A stretch of 64,000 bases of DNA from the NCBI RefSeq assembly GCF_018137965.1, contig NZ_CP073100.1, positions 3,111,754-3,175,753 of the forward strand, given 5' to 3'. The translations under genes and the position numbers were made by a program. The DNA comes from Luteolibacter ambystomatis. GTDB taxonomy: Bacteria > Verrucomicrobiota > Verrucomicrobiia > Verrucomicrobiales > Akkermansiaceae. Of the stretch, positions 24,638 to 33,957 are shown piece after piece (the stretch's first letter is position 1; each line of letters opens with the position of its first letter). The notes under the pieces were generated by a model that worked only from the letters and a program-made list of their open reading frames with translations, did not search any database and was not told the origin of the DNA.

Positions 24638-25723
24638 ATGCCGACGGTGCATGTGGATTTGGCGGAACGCTCCTACGACGTGGTCGTGGAGCCGGGGGCT
24701 TTGGCGAAAGCAGGTGAACTGCTCGGCGCGATCGGTTTTGGCAAAAAGGTCGCCATCGTGAGCGATGCGACGGTGGCCAAATTTCATGGCGAACCGCTGA
24801 AGGCCTCGCTCGCCGCGGCGGGCTTCCAGACCACACTTCACACCGTCCCCTCCGGCGAACCGTCGAAGTCGCTCTCCCAGGCCGAGGAACTCTGCCGCTC
24901 GATGATCCGGGCCGGCCATGACCGGAAGTCCTCCATCATCGCGCTCGGCGGCGGAGTCATTGGCGACCTCTCCGGATTCGTGGCCGCCATTTTCTATCGC
25001 GGTGTTCCTTTCGCCCAGATCCCGACCACCATCGTCTCGCACGTGGATTCCTCCGTGGGCGGCAAGACCGGCGTGAACGTGGCCGAGGGCAAGAACCTCG
25101 TCGGTGCGTTCCACCAGCCGAAGCTGGTGATCGTCGATCCGGAACTGCTGCGCACCCTGCCCGCACGCGAGTTCCTCGAAGGCTTCGCCGAAGTCATCAA
25201 GCACGCCGCCATCCGTGATGCCGCGATGCTGGATGAACTCGCCGGACTCGATCCGGACTCCCGCGACGTGCCCGCCGACCTCATCGCCCGCAATATCGCC
25301 ATCAAGGCCCGCATCGTGGAAGCGGATGAGCAGGAACTTACCGGAGAGCGCGCGTTGCTGAACTTCGGCCACACCATCGGCCACGGCATCGAGGCGGCCG
25401 TCCCCTACGGGGAGATGCTGCATGGCGAGGCAATCTCACTGGGCCTGCGTGCCGCCCTCCACATTTCGGTGAAACGTGCGGGACTCGCTCCGGCGGACGC
25501 CGCCCGCATCCTGGGGCTGCTGAAGCGGTTCTGCCTGCCGGTGGTCCTGTCCCCGGAAATTACGACGGAAACAGTCCTTGAAAAGTTGGGACGCGACAAG
25601 AAGTTCGAGAGCGGCAAGGTCCGCTTCGTGGTGCTGGACCGGCCCGGATCGGCGCGGTTGAGCGACGAAGTCACCCCGGAGGACCTCCGCGAAGCGATCG
25701 AACATCTGCGCACCCAGCCATGA
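24638..25723 (+). CDS. aroB: 3-dehydroquinate synthase
   Basis: AroB, the second step of the shikimate pathway (DAHP to 3-dehydroquinate, NAD and metal dependent). 361 residues with HTVPSGEPSKSLSQAEEL, ALGGGVIGDLSGFVAA, the substrate loop VGGKTGVNVAEGKNLVGAF, HQPKLVIVDPELLRTLP and the metal-site histidines in FGHTIGHGIEA and GEMLHGEAISLG. The ATG at 24638 gives the usual N-terminus. Its stop overlaps the next ATG (ATGA at 25720), so it is coupled to the metallo-hydrolase gene. Confidence 0.96.
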   Translation: MPTVHVDLAERSYDVVVEPGALAKAGELLGAIGFGKKVAIVSDATVAKFHGEPLKASLAAAGFQTTLHTVPSGEPSKSLSQAEELCRSMIRAGHDRKSSIIALGGGVIGDLSGFVAAIFYRGVPFAQIPTTIVSHVDSSVGGKTGVNVAEGKNLVGAFHQPKLVIVDPELLRTLPAREFLEGFAEVIKHAAIRDAAMLDELAGLDPDSRDVPADLIARNIAIKARIVEADEQELTGERALLNFGHTIGHGIEAAVPYGEMLHGEAISLGLRAALHISVKRAGLAPADAARILGLLKRFCLPVVLSPEITTETVLEKLGRDKKFESGKVRFVVLDRPGSARLSDEVTPEDLREAIEHLRTQP

Positions 25724-26325
25724 ATCTCGGCCTTTACACCGGCGGTTTCGTCCAAACCAACGGCTACCTGATCGAAGCCCCCCGCGGTCACATTCTCGTC
25801 GATGCCCCGGCCGGGGTGGTCGCGTGGATGAACCAGAAGGGCATCCACCCCACCGATGTTCTGCTCACGCATCAGCACTACGATCATGTCGAGGACGTGG
25901 CCGCCCTGCACCGCTTGGGGACCCGCATCCATGCCTTCGCGGACTACTCCCCGGAGCTCACCCTGGAAGCCCACGCCCGGCAATGGGGCTTGCCCATTCG
26001 GATCGAACCCTACGAGGTGAACCACCTGCTCACGGTCGGTGAACCACTCAAGATCAACGGATTCGACATCCAGCTCGCCCACGTCCCCGGCCATTCCCCG
26101 GATAGCGTGACATTTTTCTTCCCGGAGGAAGGCGTGCTGTTTTCCGGAGACACCCTGTTCGCCCGCAGCGTGGGACGCTTCGACCTGCCCGGCGGCGATG
26201 GCGAGCTCTTGCTCGAAGGAATCGCGTCCAAGCTTCTGACTCTGCCCTCCGACACCCGCGTGTTCCCGGGCCACGGTCCGTCCACGACGATCGGAAAGGA
26301 ACTCAAGGGCAATCCGTATCTCTGA
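25720..26325 (+). CDS. Metallo-beta-lactamase-fold hydrolase (glyoxalase II-like)
   Basis: A 201-residue cytosolic MBL-fold protein. The motif THQHYDH (His51, His53, Asp55, His56), VPGHSPDS (His125), FSGDTLFARSVGRFDLPGG (Asp144) and FPGHGPST (His185) give a complete two-metal site. The layout with SVGRxDLPGG matches the YcbL/GloB-like branch, which hydrolyses thioesters such as S-lactoylglutathione; the real substrate is unknown. It is translationally coupled to aroB, a link with no obvious metabolic reason. Confidence 0.88.
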   Translation: MNLGLYTGGFVQTNGYLIEAPRGHILVDAPAGVVAWMNQKGIHPTDVLLTHQHYDHVEDVAALHRLGTRIHAFADYSPELTLEAHARQWGLPIRIEPYEVNHLLTVGEPLKINGFDIQLAHVPGHSPDSVTFFFPEEGVLFSGDTLFARSVGRFDLPGGDGELLLEGIASKLLTLPSDTRVFPGHGPSTTIGKELKGNPYL

Positions 26326-26454
26326 GCGGCGGCAAAACCGCTCCACAGAGGCGTTTCAAAGCCTTCCGGCGGGCGATAAAACGACTGGAAACCGGGCTCC
26401 TTGTCTGGAAGGTTAAGCTATCGCGCTCCGGTCGGAAATTCCGCCGCTCCACGC

Positions 26455-29100
26455 ATGTCCGAACGCCCTCCATCGCCCCCTCCGGTGCCGATTCCCGAAT
26501 CGCTGCGCTTGCAGCTTGAGGAATTCCGCCGGGTGCTTTGGCGGATCAAGGTGCAGGAGGCGGTGATCGCCGGGGTGATCGGGCTGCTGGTTTCATTCCT
26601 GGTCGTGTACGGGCTCGACCGGATCTGGCAAACACCGGCGCTGGTTCGCTTGGCGATCCTGCTGGGAGGCACGTCCGTGTTCGCGGTTTTCGCCCCGTTC
26701 TGGATCCACCGCTGGGTCTGGCGTCATCGCCGGGAAAACCAGCTCGCCCAGCTCATCGCCCGCCGCTTCCCGGGACTGGGAGACCGCCTGCTCGGTGTGA
26801 TCGAGCTTCAGAATCAGGACGAGAATGTCACCTCGCTTTCGCCACGGCTGCGCGCCGCAGCCATGGAAGCGGTGGCAGCGGAAGCCTCCGCACGCACGCT
26901 GGCGGAAGCACTGCCCCCCGCCCGTCATCGCAAGTGGGCGCTCGCCGCATTGGTGCTGGCGGCGGGTGTCGCCACGATCTGGGTGGTCGCGCCACGGGCG
27001 GGCACGAATGCCCTGCGCCGCTGGCTGATGCCGCTCTCGGACACGCCGCGCTATACCTTCACCATGCTCGATTCACCGCCCACCGAGGTGGCGGTGCCAT
27101 TTGGCGAGGCCTTTGACCTCACGCTGCGGCTTGCCAACGACACCGAGAGACGACCGCCAAACGCCAGCGGACGCTATGGCTTGCAGCCGCCGGTCGCCAC
27201 GGATCTCGCGGAAGACAGCTACCACTTCCAGTTTCCCGGCCAGCAGGATCCGGGCACGATTGTTTTCCACATCGGGGATGCGGTGCATGAAACCCGGATT
27301 ATTCCGGTTCAACGCCCTGCCGCGGAAGGCACGGTGGCGCGTGTGATTCCTCCGGCGTACCTGGGCATCCCGGAGAAAACCATCGAACTGGATACAGGCG
27401 TGCTGAGCGTGGTGGAAGGCAGCCAGGTGGATGTCCGCATCCGCACATCCCGCGCGCTTTCTTCAGCGCACTTTGGTCCGACCGTTGCCAATCGCATCCC
27501 ATCCGCGGACGCGAAGGACGCCTCCCCCTTCGTTCCCGTGGAAGGCGATCTCATCCTGAAGGGCAGAGAAGCCCACATGCCGTTGCTCGCGGTAGGACAG
27601 GTGCCGTTCGACATTCCATTTTCATGGAAGGACGAATACGGCCTCGGTGGTGGCGGCAGCTTCAAGCTGCGCGTCGATCCACTCAGGGACGCCGCCCCCA
27701 CCGCGTATCTCCAGGGAATCGAGCGTCAGAAGGTCATGCTGCCGGAAGAGACCATCGATCTCGAGGCGCTCGCCGAAGATGACTTCGGATTGAAGACCGC
27801 AGGTATCGAGTGGCAGGGGGAATTCAGCCGCCCCACCGATGAAACTCCGGCCACCGGCGGGATGAAGCTCAGCGATGGCGGCACCGAGCTGCGCCGTTTC
27901 TCCGGCCCGGTGGCGTTCTCCCCCGGAGCCTTCGGCATCGGCCCCCAGAAGCTCACGCTGCGGGCCTATTCGGAGGACTACCTGCCGGGGCGTCCTCGGA
28001 TGTATTCGGAGCCGGTCACACTCTACATCCTGAGCCGCGACGAACACGCACAGATGCTGAAGAACCAGTTCGACCGCGCCATCACCGAGCTGGAGGATCT
28101 CGCCCGCCGCGAACGGAACCAGCTTGAAGAAAACGAGCGCATCGAGCGGCTGGATGGCGCGGACCTCCAGAAGGAGGAAAACCGCGCGCGGCTCGATGCC
28201 CAGCAACAGGCCGAAGCGGAAAACACCCGCCGCATGCAGGAACTGTCACAACGCATGGAGCAACTCATGAAGGACTCCACCCGCAATGGCGAGATCGACA
28301 AGAACACGCTCAAGAAAATGGCGGAATCGATGAAGTCGATGCAGGAGCTCTCCACCCAGGATCTGCCGAAGGTCGATTCCAAGCTCGGCGATGCCAACGA
28401 GGAAACCAACACGCCCGAAAAGACCAAGAAGGACGTCCAGGATGCGGTGAAGGAGCAGCAGAAGGCCGTGGAGAAAATGCAGGCCGCCATCGAAAAGGCG
28501 AACGATGCGAATCGCCGCTTCGAAGCGGGCACCTTCGTCAGCCGCTTGAAGAAGGCCGCGTCGGAGGAAGAAAGCATCGTCAACACGCTGGTGAAGCGCT
28601 ACTCCGAGACACTCGGCCTCAAGGCGAACGAACTCGATCCCGCCGACCAGCGGATGGCGAACGAATCGATCCGCCAGCAATCGGACACGGCCTCCGATGT
28701 ACGATGGATCCAGGAGGACCTCGGCCACTACTACACCCGTACCGAGAAGGCCACCTTCAAGGAGATCCTCGATGAGATGCGGGAGTCGAAGATCGATCTG
28801 GGTCTGGAGGACATCCGCAACCGCCTCCAGATCGCCCGCAACTTCACCGCCACGGAAGGCGCCAAGGAATGGGCCACGCGTCTCGGCGATTGGGCCAGGA
28901 AGCTGGAAGGCGAGATGAACCAGCAGAATGGCGGCGGCCAGGGCGGCGGCCAGGGCAATTCCGAGGACGAGGATTTCGAATTCATGCTGCGCGTGATGAA
29001 AATGGTGCAGCAGGAAATGGACATACGCGCCCAGACCCGTGCGCTGGAACAACTCCAGCGTTCACGGCAATCCACACCCGCAACACCGAGCGAGCCATGA
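26455..29100 (+). CDS. Large DUF4175-like membrane protein with coiled coils
   Basis: 881 residues. Two membrane helices at about 34-54 and 63-83, a segment RRFPGLGDRLLGVIELQNQD typical of DUF4175 proteins, and a third helix at about 160-178. A long predicted periplasmic region of beta-type domains follows (VARVIPPAYLGIPEKTIELD, PTAYLQGIERQKVMLPEE). From ~540 to ~720 it is strongly helical with charged heptads (RRERNQLEENERIERLDGAD), a likely coiled coil. The C-terminus has a Gly/Gln-rich patch. It is the first of seven genes linked by overlapping codons. The start at 26455 was chosen over a TTG at 26401. Confidence 0.8.
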   Translation: MSERPPSPPPVPIPESLRLQLEEFRRVLWRIKVQEAVIAGVIGLLVSFLVVYGLDRIWQTPALVRLAILLGGTSVFAVFAPFWIHRWVWRHRRENQLAQLIARRFPGLGDRLLGVIELQNQDENVTSLSPRLRAAAMEAVAAEASARTLAEALPPARHRKWALAALVLAAGVATIWVVAPRAGTNALRRWLMPLSDTPRYTFTMLDSPPTEVAVPFGEAFDLTLRLANDTERRPPNASGRYGLQPPVATDLAEDSYHFQFPGQQDPGTIVFHIGDAVHETRIIPVQRPAAEGTVARVIPPAYLGIPEKTIELDTGVLSVVEGSQVDVRIRTSRALSSAHFGPTVANRIPSADAKDASPFVPVEGDLILKGREAHMPLLAVGQVPFDIPFSWKDEYGLGGGGSFKLRVDPLRDAAPTAYLQGIERQKVMLPEETIDLEALAEDDFGLKTAGIEWQGEFSRPTDETPATGGMKLSDGGTELRRFSGPVAFSPGAFGIGPQKLTLRAYSEDYLPGRPRMYSEPVTLYILSRDEHAQMLKNQFDRAITELEDLARRERNQLEENERIERLDGADLQKEENRARLDAQQQAEAENTRRMQELSQRMEQLMKDSTRNGEIDKNTLKKMAESMKSMQELSTQDLPKVDSKLGDANEETNTPEKTKKDVQDAVKEQQKAVEKMQAAIEKANDANRRFEAGTFVSRLKKAASEEESIVNTLVKRYSETLGLKANELDPADQRMANESIRQQSDTASDVRWIQEDLGHYYTRTEKATFKEILDEMRESKIDLGLEDIRNRLQIARNFTATEGAKEWATRLGDWARKLEGEMNQQNGGGQGGGQGNSEDEDFEFMLRVMKMVQQEMDIRAQTRALEQLQRSRQSTPATPSEP

Positions 29101-29783
29101 AACACAGCCTTCTTTCCATCCTGATGGCGGCCATGGTCCTGCCACTGGCGGCCGATGAACCGGCACCCGCCAACCCGCCTGCCAAAGCCGCGGACGACAA
29201 GACGGAGGCGGAGCCGGAAGAGGATCACAAGGCCGGCTCCGGCAAGCTGGCCACGCGCCAGGATGAACTTTCCGCGGACGTCCAGCAGCTCGCCCTCGAG
29301 CAAACCGTCCAGAAGGTCATCGATCTGCTCAAGGAGTGCGAGGACATCATGGGCGAGGCTACCGAGCGCCTGATGGATCAGGACACCGGCGGCAAAACCA
29401 TCGCCGCCCAAACCGAAGTGATCGAAAAGATCCTCGAAGCCGCAAAAGCCCGCCAGCAGCAACAACAGGGCGACGGCCAGCAAAGCCAGAGCCAGGCGGG
29501 CGGCGCGATGATGGACATGCTCGAACGCATGGCTGGCAAGGAACAGGCCGGAGATCAGCAAGGTCCTCCGAAGGAAGGCCAGCAGGGCGGCGACACCGGT
29601 GGTGGCGGCGTCCATGGCCTCTCCGATACCACCAATACCGCTGGCAATGGCATCGCCGGAGACGGCAAGGAAGAGCAACGCCGCGTTCCGAAAGCCGCCG
29701 GAACCGCAGGCAAGGCGCTGCCGGAGGAATTCCGCGGCGCGCTCGATGCCTACAACCGCGGCGCGGACAAACTCGTCAAATGA
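29097..29783 (+). CDS. Secreted coiled-coil, Gln/Gly-rich protein
   Basis: 228 residues starting MKHSLLSILMAAMVLPLAAD, a signal peptide. A helical region (LATRQDELSADVQQLALEQT ... EVIEKILEAAKARQQQQQGD) predicts a coiled coil. The rest is a Gly/Gln/Asp-rich low-complexity stretch with DTGGGGVHGLSDTTNTAGNG, then a short helical C-terminus (LPEEFRGALDAYNRGADKLV). The ATG overlaps the upstream stop as ATGA. The helical parts could pair with the coiled coil of the DUF4175-like protein; that is inference. Confidence 0.75.
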   Translation: MKHSLLSILMAAMVLPLAADEPAPANPPAKAADDKTEAEPEEDHKAGSGKLATRQDELSADVQQLALEQTVQKVIDLLKECEDIMGEATERLMDQDTGGKTIAAQTEVIEKILEAAKARQQQQQGDGQQSQSQAGGAMMDMLERMAGKEQAGDQQGPPKEGQQGGDTGGGGVHGLSDTTNTAGNGIAGDGKEEQRRVPKAAGTAGKALPEEFRGALDAYNRGADKLVK

Positions 29784-30166
29784 AAGCCTTCCTTCACATC
29801 TGTCTCGCAGGATTCACCCTGTCCGCATCCGCACCGGCGGCGGAACCCACACCAGAGGAATGGAAAAAGCTCTGGGAGCAGGACAAGCAGGCGGTGAAAA
29901 CCGGAGTGTGCCAGGTCCACCACACCTCCATGCCCGCCACCACCGTGCCGATTCACTACGGTCTGGTGCGTCCCGACCCGAAAGGCCCTACCGAAGCGGA
30001 ACGCATCCGGCTCTTTCCCCACGCCCGCAAGTTCCAGTTGGGAGGCTGCTGCCCGATCCCGGATGAAACCACCGCCACCATTCCCGTTTGCGATTCGTGC
30101 GTGAAAGCGGAAGCCGCATGGCTGGCCGCCCGCAAGGTCTCCCGCCCCGCGTCCCCGAAGAAATGA
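29780..30166 (+). CDS. Small exported Cys/His protein
   Basis: 128 residues with a signal peptide (MKAFLHICLAGFTLSASAPA). The motif GVCQVHHTSM (Cys44, His47, His48, Met51) is followed by VPIHYGLV, then Cys90-Cys91 and CDSC (104-107). These residues could bind a metal (zinc or copper) or form disulfides. Similar C-x-VH-x-VPIxYG proteins occur in verrucomicrobia, but their role is unknown to me. It is coupled to both neighbours by four-base ATGA overlaps. Confidence 0.7.
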   Translation: MKAFLHICLAGFTLSASAPAAEPTPEEWKKLWEQDKQAVKTGVCQVHHTSMPATTVPIHYGLVRPDPKGPTEAERIRLFPHARKFQLGGCCPIPDETTATIPVCDSCVKAEAAWLAARKVSRPASPKK

Positions 30167-31146
30167 GATTTCTCGTTCCATTCCTGCTGATCCTGTCCGC
30201 CACCCTCCGTGGCCAGGACCTGCCGCGGCGCACCGATGACACGATCCCGGCACAGGTGGAGTCCATGTATGTACGAGGTCTCCAGTATTTGGGAAAAAGC
30301 CAGAACGCCCAGGGCTCGTGGACGGACTCGGTGGGCGGCGAGCCGGCGGTGGTCGGGCTTTGCGTGCTGGCCTTCCTTGCCCACGGTGAGGACCCGAACG
30401 TGGGACCGAACGCACCGTTCATCCGCAAGGGCATCGACTACGTCCTGTCCCAGCAGAACTCGGGCAACGGCTATATCGGCAACAGCATGTACAATCACGG
30501 ATTCTCCACGCTCTGCCTGGCGGAAGCCTACGGCATGGTGGACAATCCGAAAATCGCTCCCGCGCTGAAGAAAGCCGTCGAACTCATCCTCAACGCCCAG
30601 AAGCGGAACACCCGCTTCAACGCCTGGCGCTACACGCCGGACAGCAAGGACGCGGACACCACCGTTTCCGGCTGCCAGATCGTGGCTCTCCTCGCCGCGC
30701 GCAACGCGGGAGTAGGCGTGCCGGATGACGCGATCAACAAGGGCCTGGCCTACCTGGCCAAGAACCGCGACAGCGAGGGCGGCTACGGCTACACCTCCAT
30801 GGGTGGCAGCAAGCCGACCCTCACCGCGATCGGTTCGCTCTGCCTCTCGCTGGCAAAGAGCAAGGACAGCAAGGAATACAAGAACAGCCTCGAGTATCTG
30901 AAGAAGAACCTCGACTACCGCGACCGCTACTATCCTTACTACTACGAATACTATATGTCGCAGGCCCTCTTCCATGCCGACGAAGCCGTCTGGCGCGACT
31001 GGAACGCCCGCAACATCCGCTACATGGCCACCCTCCAGAACCGTGACGGCTCCTGGCCCGGTGCCCAGGGAGGATCGTTCAGCACCGCGGGCGCGCTGCT
31101 TTCGCTGGCGCTGAACTACCGCTTCCTGCCCATCTACGAAAAATGA
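30163..31146 (+). CDS. Secreted prenyltransferase/squalene-oxidase-repeat (helical toroid) protein
   Basis: 327 residues starting MRFLVPFLLILSATLRG. Repeats GLQYLGKSQNAQGSWTDSVG, GIDYVLSQQNSGNGYIGN, GLAYLAKNRDSEGGYGYTSM and YMATLQNRDGSWPG form the alpha/alpha toroid. The motif DADTTVSGCQIVALLAARNA stands where related proteins have a D-x-S-V-T-G-W sequence. It is half the length of a hopene cyclase, so a binding or scaffold role is more likely than catalysis. A tyrosine cluster (YYPYYYEYY) marks the late part. A related toroid lies at 2928-4079. ATGA overlaps on both sides. Confidence 0.85.
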   Translation: MRFLVPFLLILSATLRGQDLPRRTDDTIPAQVESMYVRGLQYLGKSQNAQGSWTDSVGGEPAVVGLCVLAFLAHGEDPNVGPNAPFIRKGIDYVLSQQNSGNGYIGNSMYNHGFSTLCLAEAYGMVDNPKIAPALKKAVELILNAQKRNTRFNAWRYTPDSKDADTTVSGCQIVALLAARNAGVGVPDDAINKGLAYLAKNRDSEGGYGYTSMGGSKPTLTAIGSLCLSLAKSKDSKEYKNSLEYLKKNLDYRDRYYPYYYEYYMSQALFHADEAVWRDWNARNIRYMATLQNRDGSWPGAQGGSFSTAGALLSLALNYRFLPIYEK

Positions 31147-32645
31147 AGCGCCTCGTTCCCATCCTGCTCCTGGGCTTTCCCGCGGTGGCCGCGGCCCAGG
31201 ACGGCGTGCCGGGCGATCTGCTCCGCTTCACCAATGGCGACCGGCTGGACGGGCATTTCGAAGGATTGAAGCAAGGGCCGTCCGTGATGTGGCGGCGCGA
31301 CGACGTGAACGCCCCCTTGGATTTCAAAACCACCCAGCTCCGGCAGGTGGTGCTGCGCTCGGCACGCCCGGCCAAACCGCTCCCGGATTTTTCCAGCGTC
31401 GGCCTGGTCAATGGCGACCGCATCCCAGGCACGCTCACCGGGATGGATGCGGAGGAACTCACCCTGGAAACGACCTGTGCCGGGCCGCTGACGATCCGCC
31501 GCAAGGACGTCACCATGATCTCTCCGAACCCCTTGGGCGGAAAGCTGCTCTACTCCGGGCCATTCTCGGACGAAGGTTGGACACTGGCCGCGATGAATCA
31601 GGAGGACGAGCCGGCCGCACCCGGCGACAAGGCAACCAAACCCGAATCCGACGAAGGAAAGAAGCCGCCCTCGTGGAGCTACTCCAGCGGAGCCTGGTAT
31701 CATCGCCAGGGCCCCGCCGCACTGGTTCGTGACGTGCGGATGCCGGACCGGGCGCTGATGCGCTTCCAGATCGCATGGAAATCACGGCTCGCACTGGCGA
31801 TCGCATTCCACGCGGATTTCAAGAAGCCGGACAAAGACGGCCAGCCGCGTTCCGATTCGTCCAACGGCCCGGGTCTGCCGCAAATGTTCGGCAACGCCTA
31901 TGTGATGAACCTCTACACCGGCTACGTCATCCTGAACCGCTGCGGCTACGACGCGAATGGCAAGCCGGTCCTTGAGCGCATACAGTCCAGCGCCACCAAC
32001 GCGCGCCTGCCGGAAACCGGCGAAGCCACCGTGGAAATCCGCTGCAACCGCAAGAGCGGCGAGATCGCCCTGTTCATCAATGACGAGTTCGCCGTCCAGT
32101 GGACGGAAGGCACGGGCGAGGGTGAGGACAGCTATGCGGGCCGCGGTGGTGGCATCGGATTCCAGGTGCAGACTTTGTCCACTCCCGGGCAGTCAACCTC
32201 CGTGCCGGTCCGCATCTCCGACGTGATGGTATCGGAGTGGAATGGCATGCCGGATGCGGCGCGCAGCCTCCAGACGAACGATCAGGACATCGTGCTGCTC
32301 ACCAATGGCACGGACCGCTTTTCCGGCGAGATCACCGGCATGAAAAAGAACCGGATCCAATTGAAAGGCCGCTATGCCGATTTCGAGTTTCCGTTGGAAG
32401 ATGTGGCGGAGATCCGCTTCGCCCGCAACCGCCAGGCCAAGCCATTGCCAGCAGCCACGGAGCAGGTACAGGTGAGGTTCCTGCCCTTCGGACGGATCTC
32501 CGGCACCGCCGCGGAAGGAACCCATTCCAGCGTCATCCTCAATTCCCCCATCCTCGGGAAAATGAAGGTGGATCTCGATTACTCCGTGATGCTCGATTTC
32601 AAAAACACGAACAGCTTCCTGGATGAGTGGGATCCCCAGTTCTGA
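31143..32645 (+). CDS. Secreted lectin-like protein with flanking beta-barrel repeats, paralogue 1
   Basis: 500 residues starting MKRLVPILLLGFPAVAAAQ. Two N-terminal repeats share an F/V-x-NGD-R-L/I-x-G core (DLLRFTNGDRLDGHFEGL; VGLVNGDRIPGTLTGMDA). The phrase GKLLYSGPFSDEGW opens a central ~180-residue beta-sandwich-like domain (YVMNLYTGYVILNRCG, EVAVQW-like FAVQWTE), reminiscent of LamG or DUF1080 lectin-like folds. Two more repeats close the protein (IVLLTNGTDRFSGEITGMKK; VQVRFLPFGRISGTAAEG). The next two genes have the same 2-lectin-2 order. No catalytic residues stand out. Confidence 0.75.
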   Translation: MKRLVPILLLGFPAVAAAQDGVPGDLLRFTNGDRLDGHFEGLKQGPSVMWRRDDVNAPLDFKTTQLRQVVLRSARPAKPLPDFSSVGLVNGDRIPGTLTGMDAEELTLETTCAGPLTIRRKDVTMISPNPLGGKLLYSGPFSDEGWTLAAMNQEDEPAAPGDKATKPESDEGKKPPSWSYSSGAWYHRQGPAALVRDVRMPDRALMRFQIAWKSRLALAIAFHADFKKPDKDGQPRSDSSNGPGLPQMFGNAYVMNLYTGYVILNRCGYDANGKPVLERIQSSATNARLPETGEATVEIRCNRKSGEIALFINDEFAVQWTEGTGEGEDSYAGRGGGIGFQVQTLSTPGQSTSVPVRISDVMVSEWNGMPDAARSLQTNDQDIVLLTNGTDRFSGEITGMKKNRIQLKGRYADFEFPLEDVAEIRFARNRQAKPLPAATEQVQVRFLPFGRISGTAAEGTHSSVILNSPILGKMKVDLDYSVMLDFKNTNSFLDEWDPQF

Positions 32646-33957
32646 TGTCGCACGTCTCGCGTGCGGGCTGGCGTGTCTCGCCCTTTCCAACGCGCGCGCC
32701 GATGAGATCGTGATGGAGGGTTCTTCCAAGCTCTCCGGCAGGGTCACGGCCATGTCCGAAAACGGCGGCGTCCAGATCGAGTCCCCGATGGCGGCGGAAC
32801 CGCTCTCTCTCCGGCCCGGCGTGGTGAAGCGTGTCGTTTTCACCGATTCCAAGGATGCCCCTCTTCCCGGCAGTACCCGCCTCAAGCTGGTGAATGGCGA
32901 TGTGGTGCCCTGTGAGTTGAAGTCGCTGGACGCCCAGAACCTGCTGGTATCCACCTCGTTTTCCGGGGATCTCAAGATCCCGCGCCCGATCATCGCCGCC
33001 ATGGATCTGGGAATCCATGAGGAGAAGGTGCTCTACAACGGCCCCGCCGGACTGGAAGGCTGGACCAACGACAAGTGGCGGGCGGTGGAGAGCCGCTTCA
33101 GTTGCTCCGGCAGCGGCAAGCTTTCCCGCTCGTTCGATCTGCCGGATCAATACAGCCTGCGCTTCACGCTCTCTTGGCGTGGCAACCCGAACTTCCAGAC
33201 CACCTTCGGCGATATTCCGGACTCGGACTCCGCCTTGATGAGCCGCTATGCATTCCAGTTCAACAATGGCGGCATCGAGCTGCGCCGCCTCGGCGGCTCA
33301 CGGACCTCCACCACCCTGATCCAGCTCAGCAAGGACCGCACGCCGGATTCATTCCCCAACTCCCGGATGAACGTGGAGATCCGCGTGGACCGGACCCAGA
33401 ACGTGCTGGTGCTGCTCATCGATGGAGTGGTGGAAGGCCGTCGCGCCGATCCGATCAAGGAGCCGCCCGCGGGAGGCGGACTGACCTTTTCCGCAAATGC
33501 CGGCGCGGACACGGAGGTCACACTGACCAACCTGCGTGTCCTGACCTGGGATGCGGACGGAGACCGCCACCGCACCGAGGAACGCGGCGACAGCGGCTCC
33601 GACACGCTGATCCTCGCAGAGGGCGACCGCTACAGCGGAAACCTGGAGGCCATCCGCGCCGGTGCCGATGGCAAGGCCGTCCTCTCCTTCAAGAGTCCCG
33701 TGCTGGAGCAGCCGATGAATATTCCCGCGCGCAAGGTCTCGACGGTCTTTTTCAAGGATCCCGCGAAAAACGACAACGCCTCCACCGCCCCGTTCATTCT
33801 GCGGCTGCAGGGTGGTGGCAGTTTCCAAGTGGATGCATGTTCGTTCTCCGGCACGCAGATCGATATCCGCCATTCGAAACTCGGCACCCTCTCCTTGAAA
33901 CGCTCCGCGGTGGCTTCCATCGAACAAGCGGGTGGCACCAACGAATCCCGGGAATGA
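32623..33957 (+). CDS. Secreted lectin-like protein with flanking beta-barrel repeats, paralogue 2
   Basis: 444 residues. The ATG at 32623 overlaps the previous gene by 23 bases; it gives a plausible signal peptide (ARLACGLACLALSNARA). Repeat one is EIVMEGSSKLSGRVTAMSEN, repeat two TRLKLVNGDVVPCELKSLDA. Then KVLYNGPAGLEGWTND opens the lectin-like centre (FNNGGIELRRLGGSRTS). Repeats three and four are SDTLILAEGDRYSGNLEAIR and FILRLQGGGSFQVDACSFSG. This copy is the most diverged in its NGD motifs and the shortest of the three. Confidence 0.72.
   Translation: MSGIPSSDVARLACGLACLALSNARADEIVMEGSSKLSGRVTAMSENGGVQIESPMAAEPLSLRPGVVKRVVFTDSKDAPLPGSTRLKLVNGDVVPCELKSLDAQNLLVSTSFSGDLKIPRPIIAAMDLGIHEEKVLYNGPAGLEGWTNDKWRAVESRFSCSGSGKLSRSFDLPDQYSLRFTLSWRGNPNFQTTFGDIPDSDSALMSRYAFQFNNGGIELRRLGGSRTSTTLIQLSKDRTPDSFPNSRMNVEIRVDRTQNVLVLLIDGVVEGRRADPIKEPPAGGGLTFSANAGADTEVTLTNLRVLTWDADGDRHRTEERGDSGSDTLILAEGDRYSGNLEAIRAGADGKAVLSFKSPVLEQPMNIPARKVSTVFFKDPAKNDNASTAPFILRLQGGGSFQVDACSFSGTQIDIRHSKLGTLSLKRSAVASIEQAGGTNESRE

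Noticed and set aside
2928..31146. Squalene-hopene cyclase activity for the two toroid proteins
   Set aside because: Both are about half the length of a cyclase, have signal peptides and lack the DXDD catalytic motif; only the fold is shared.
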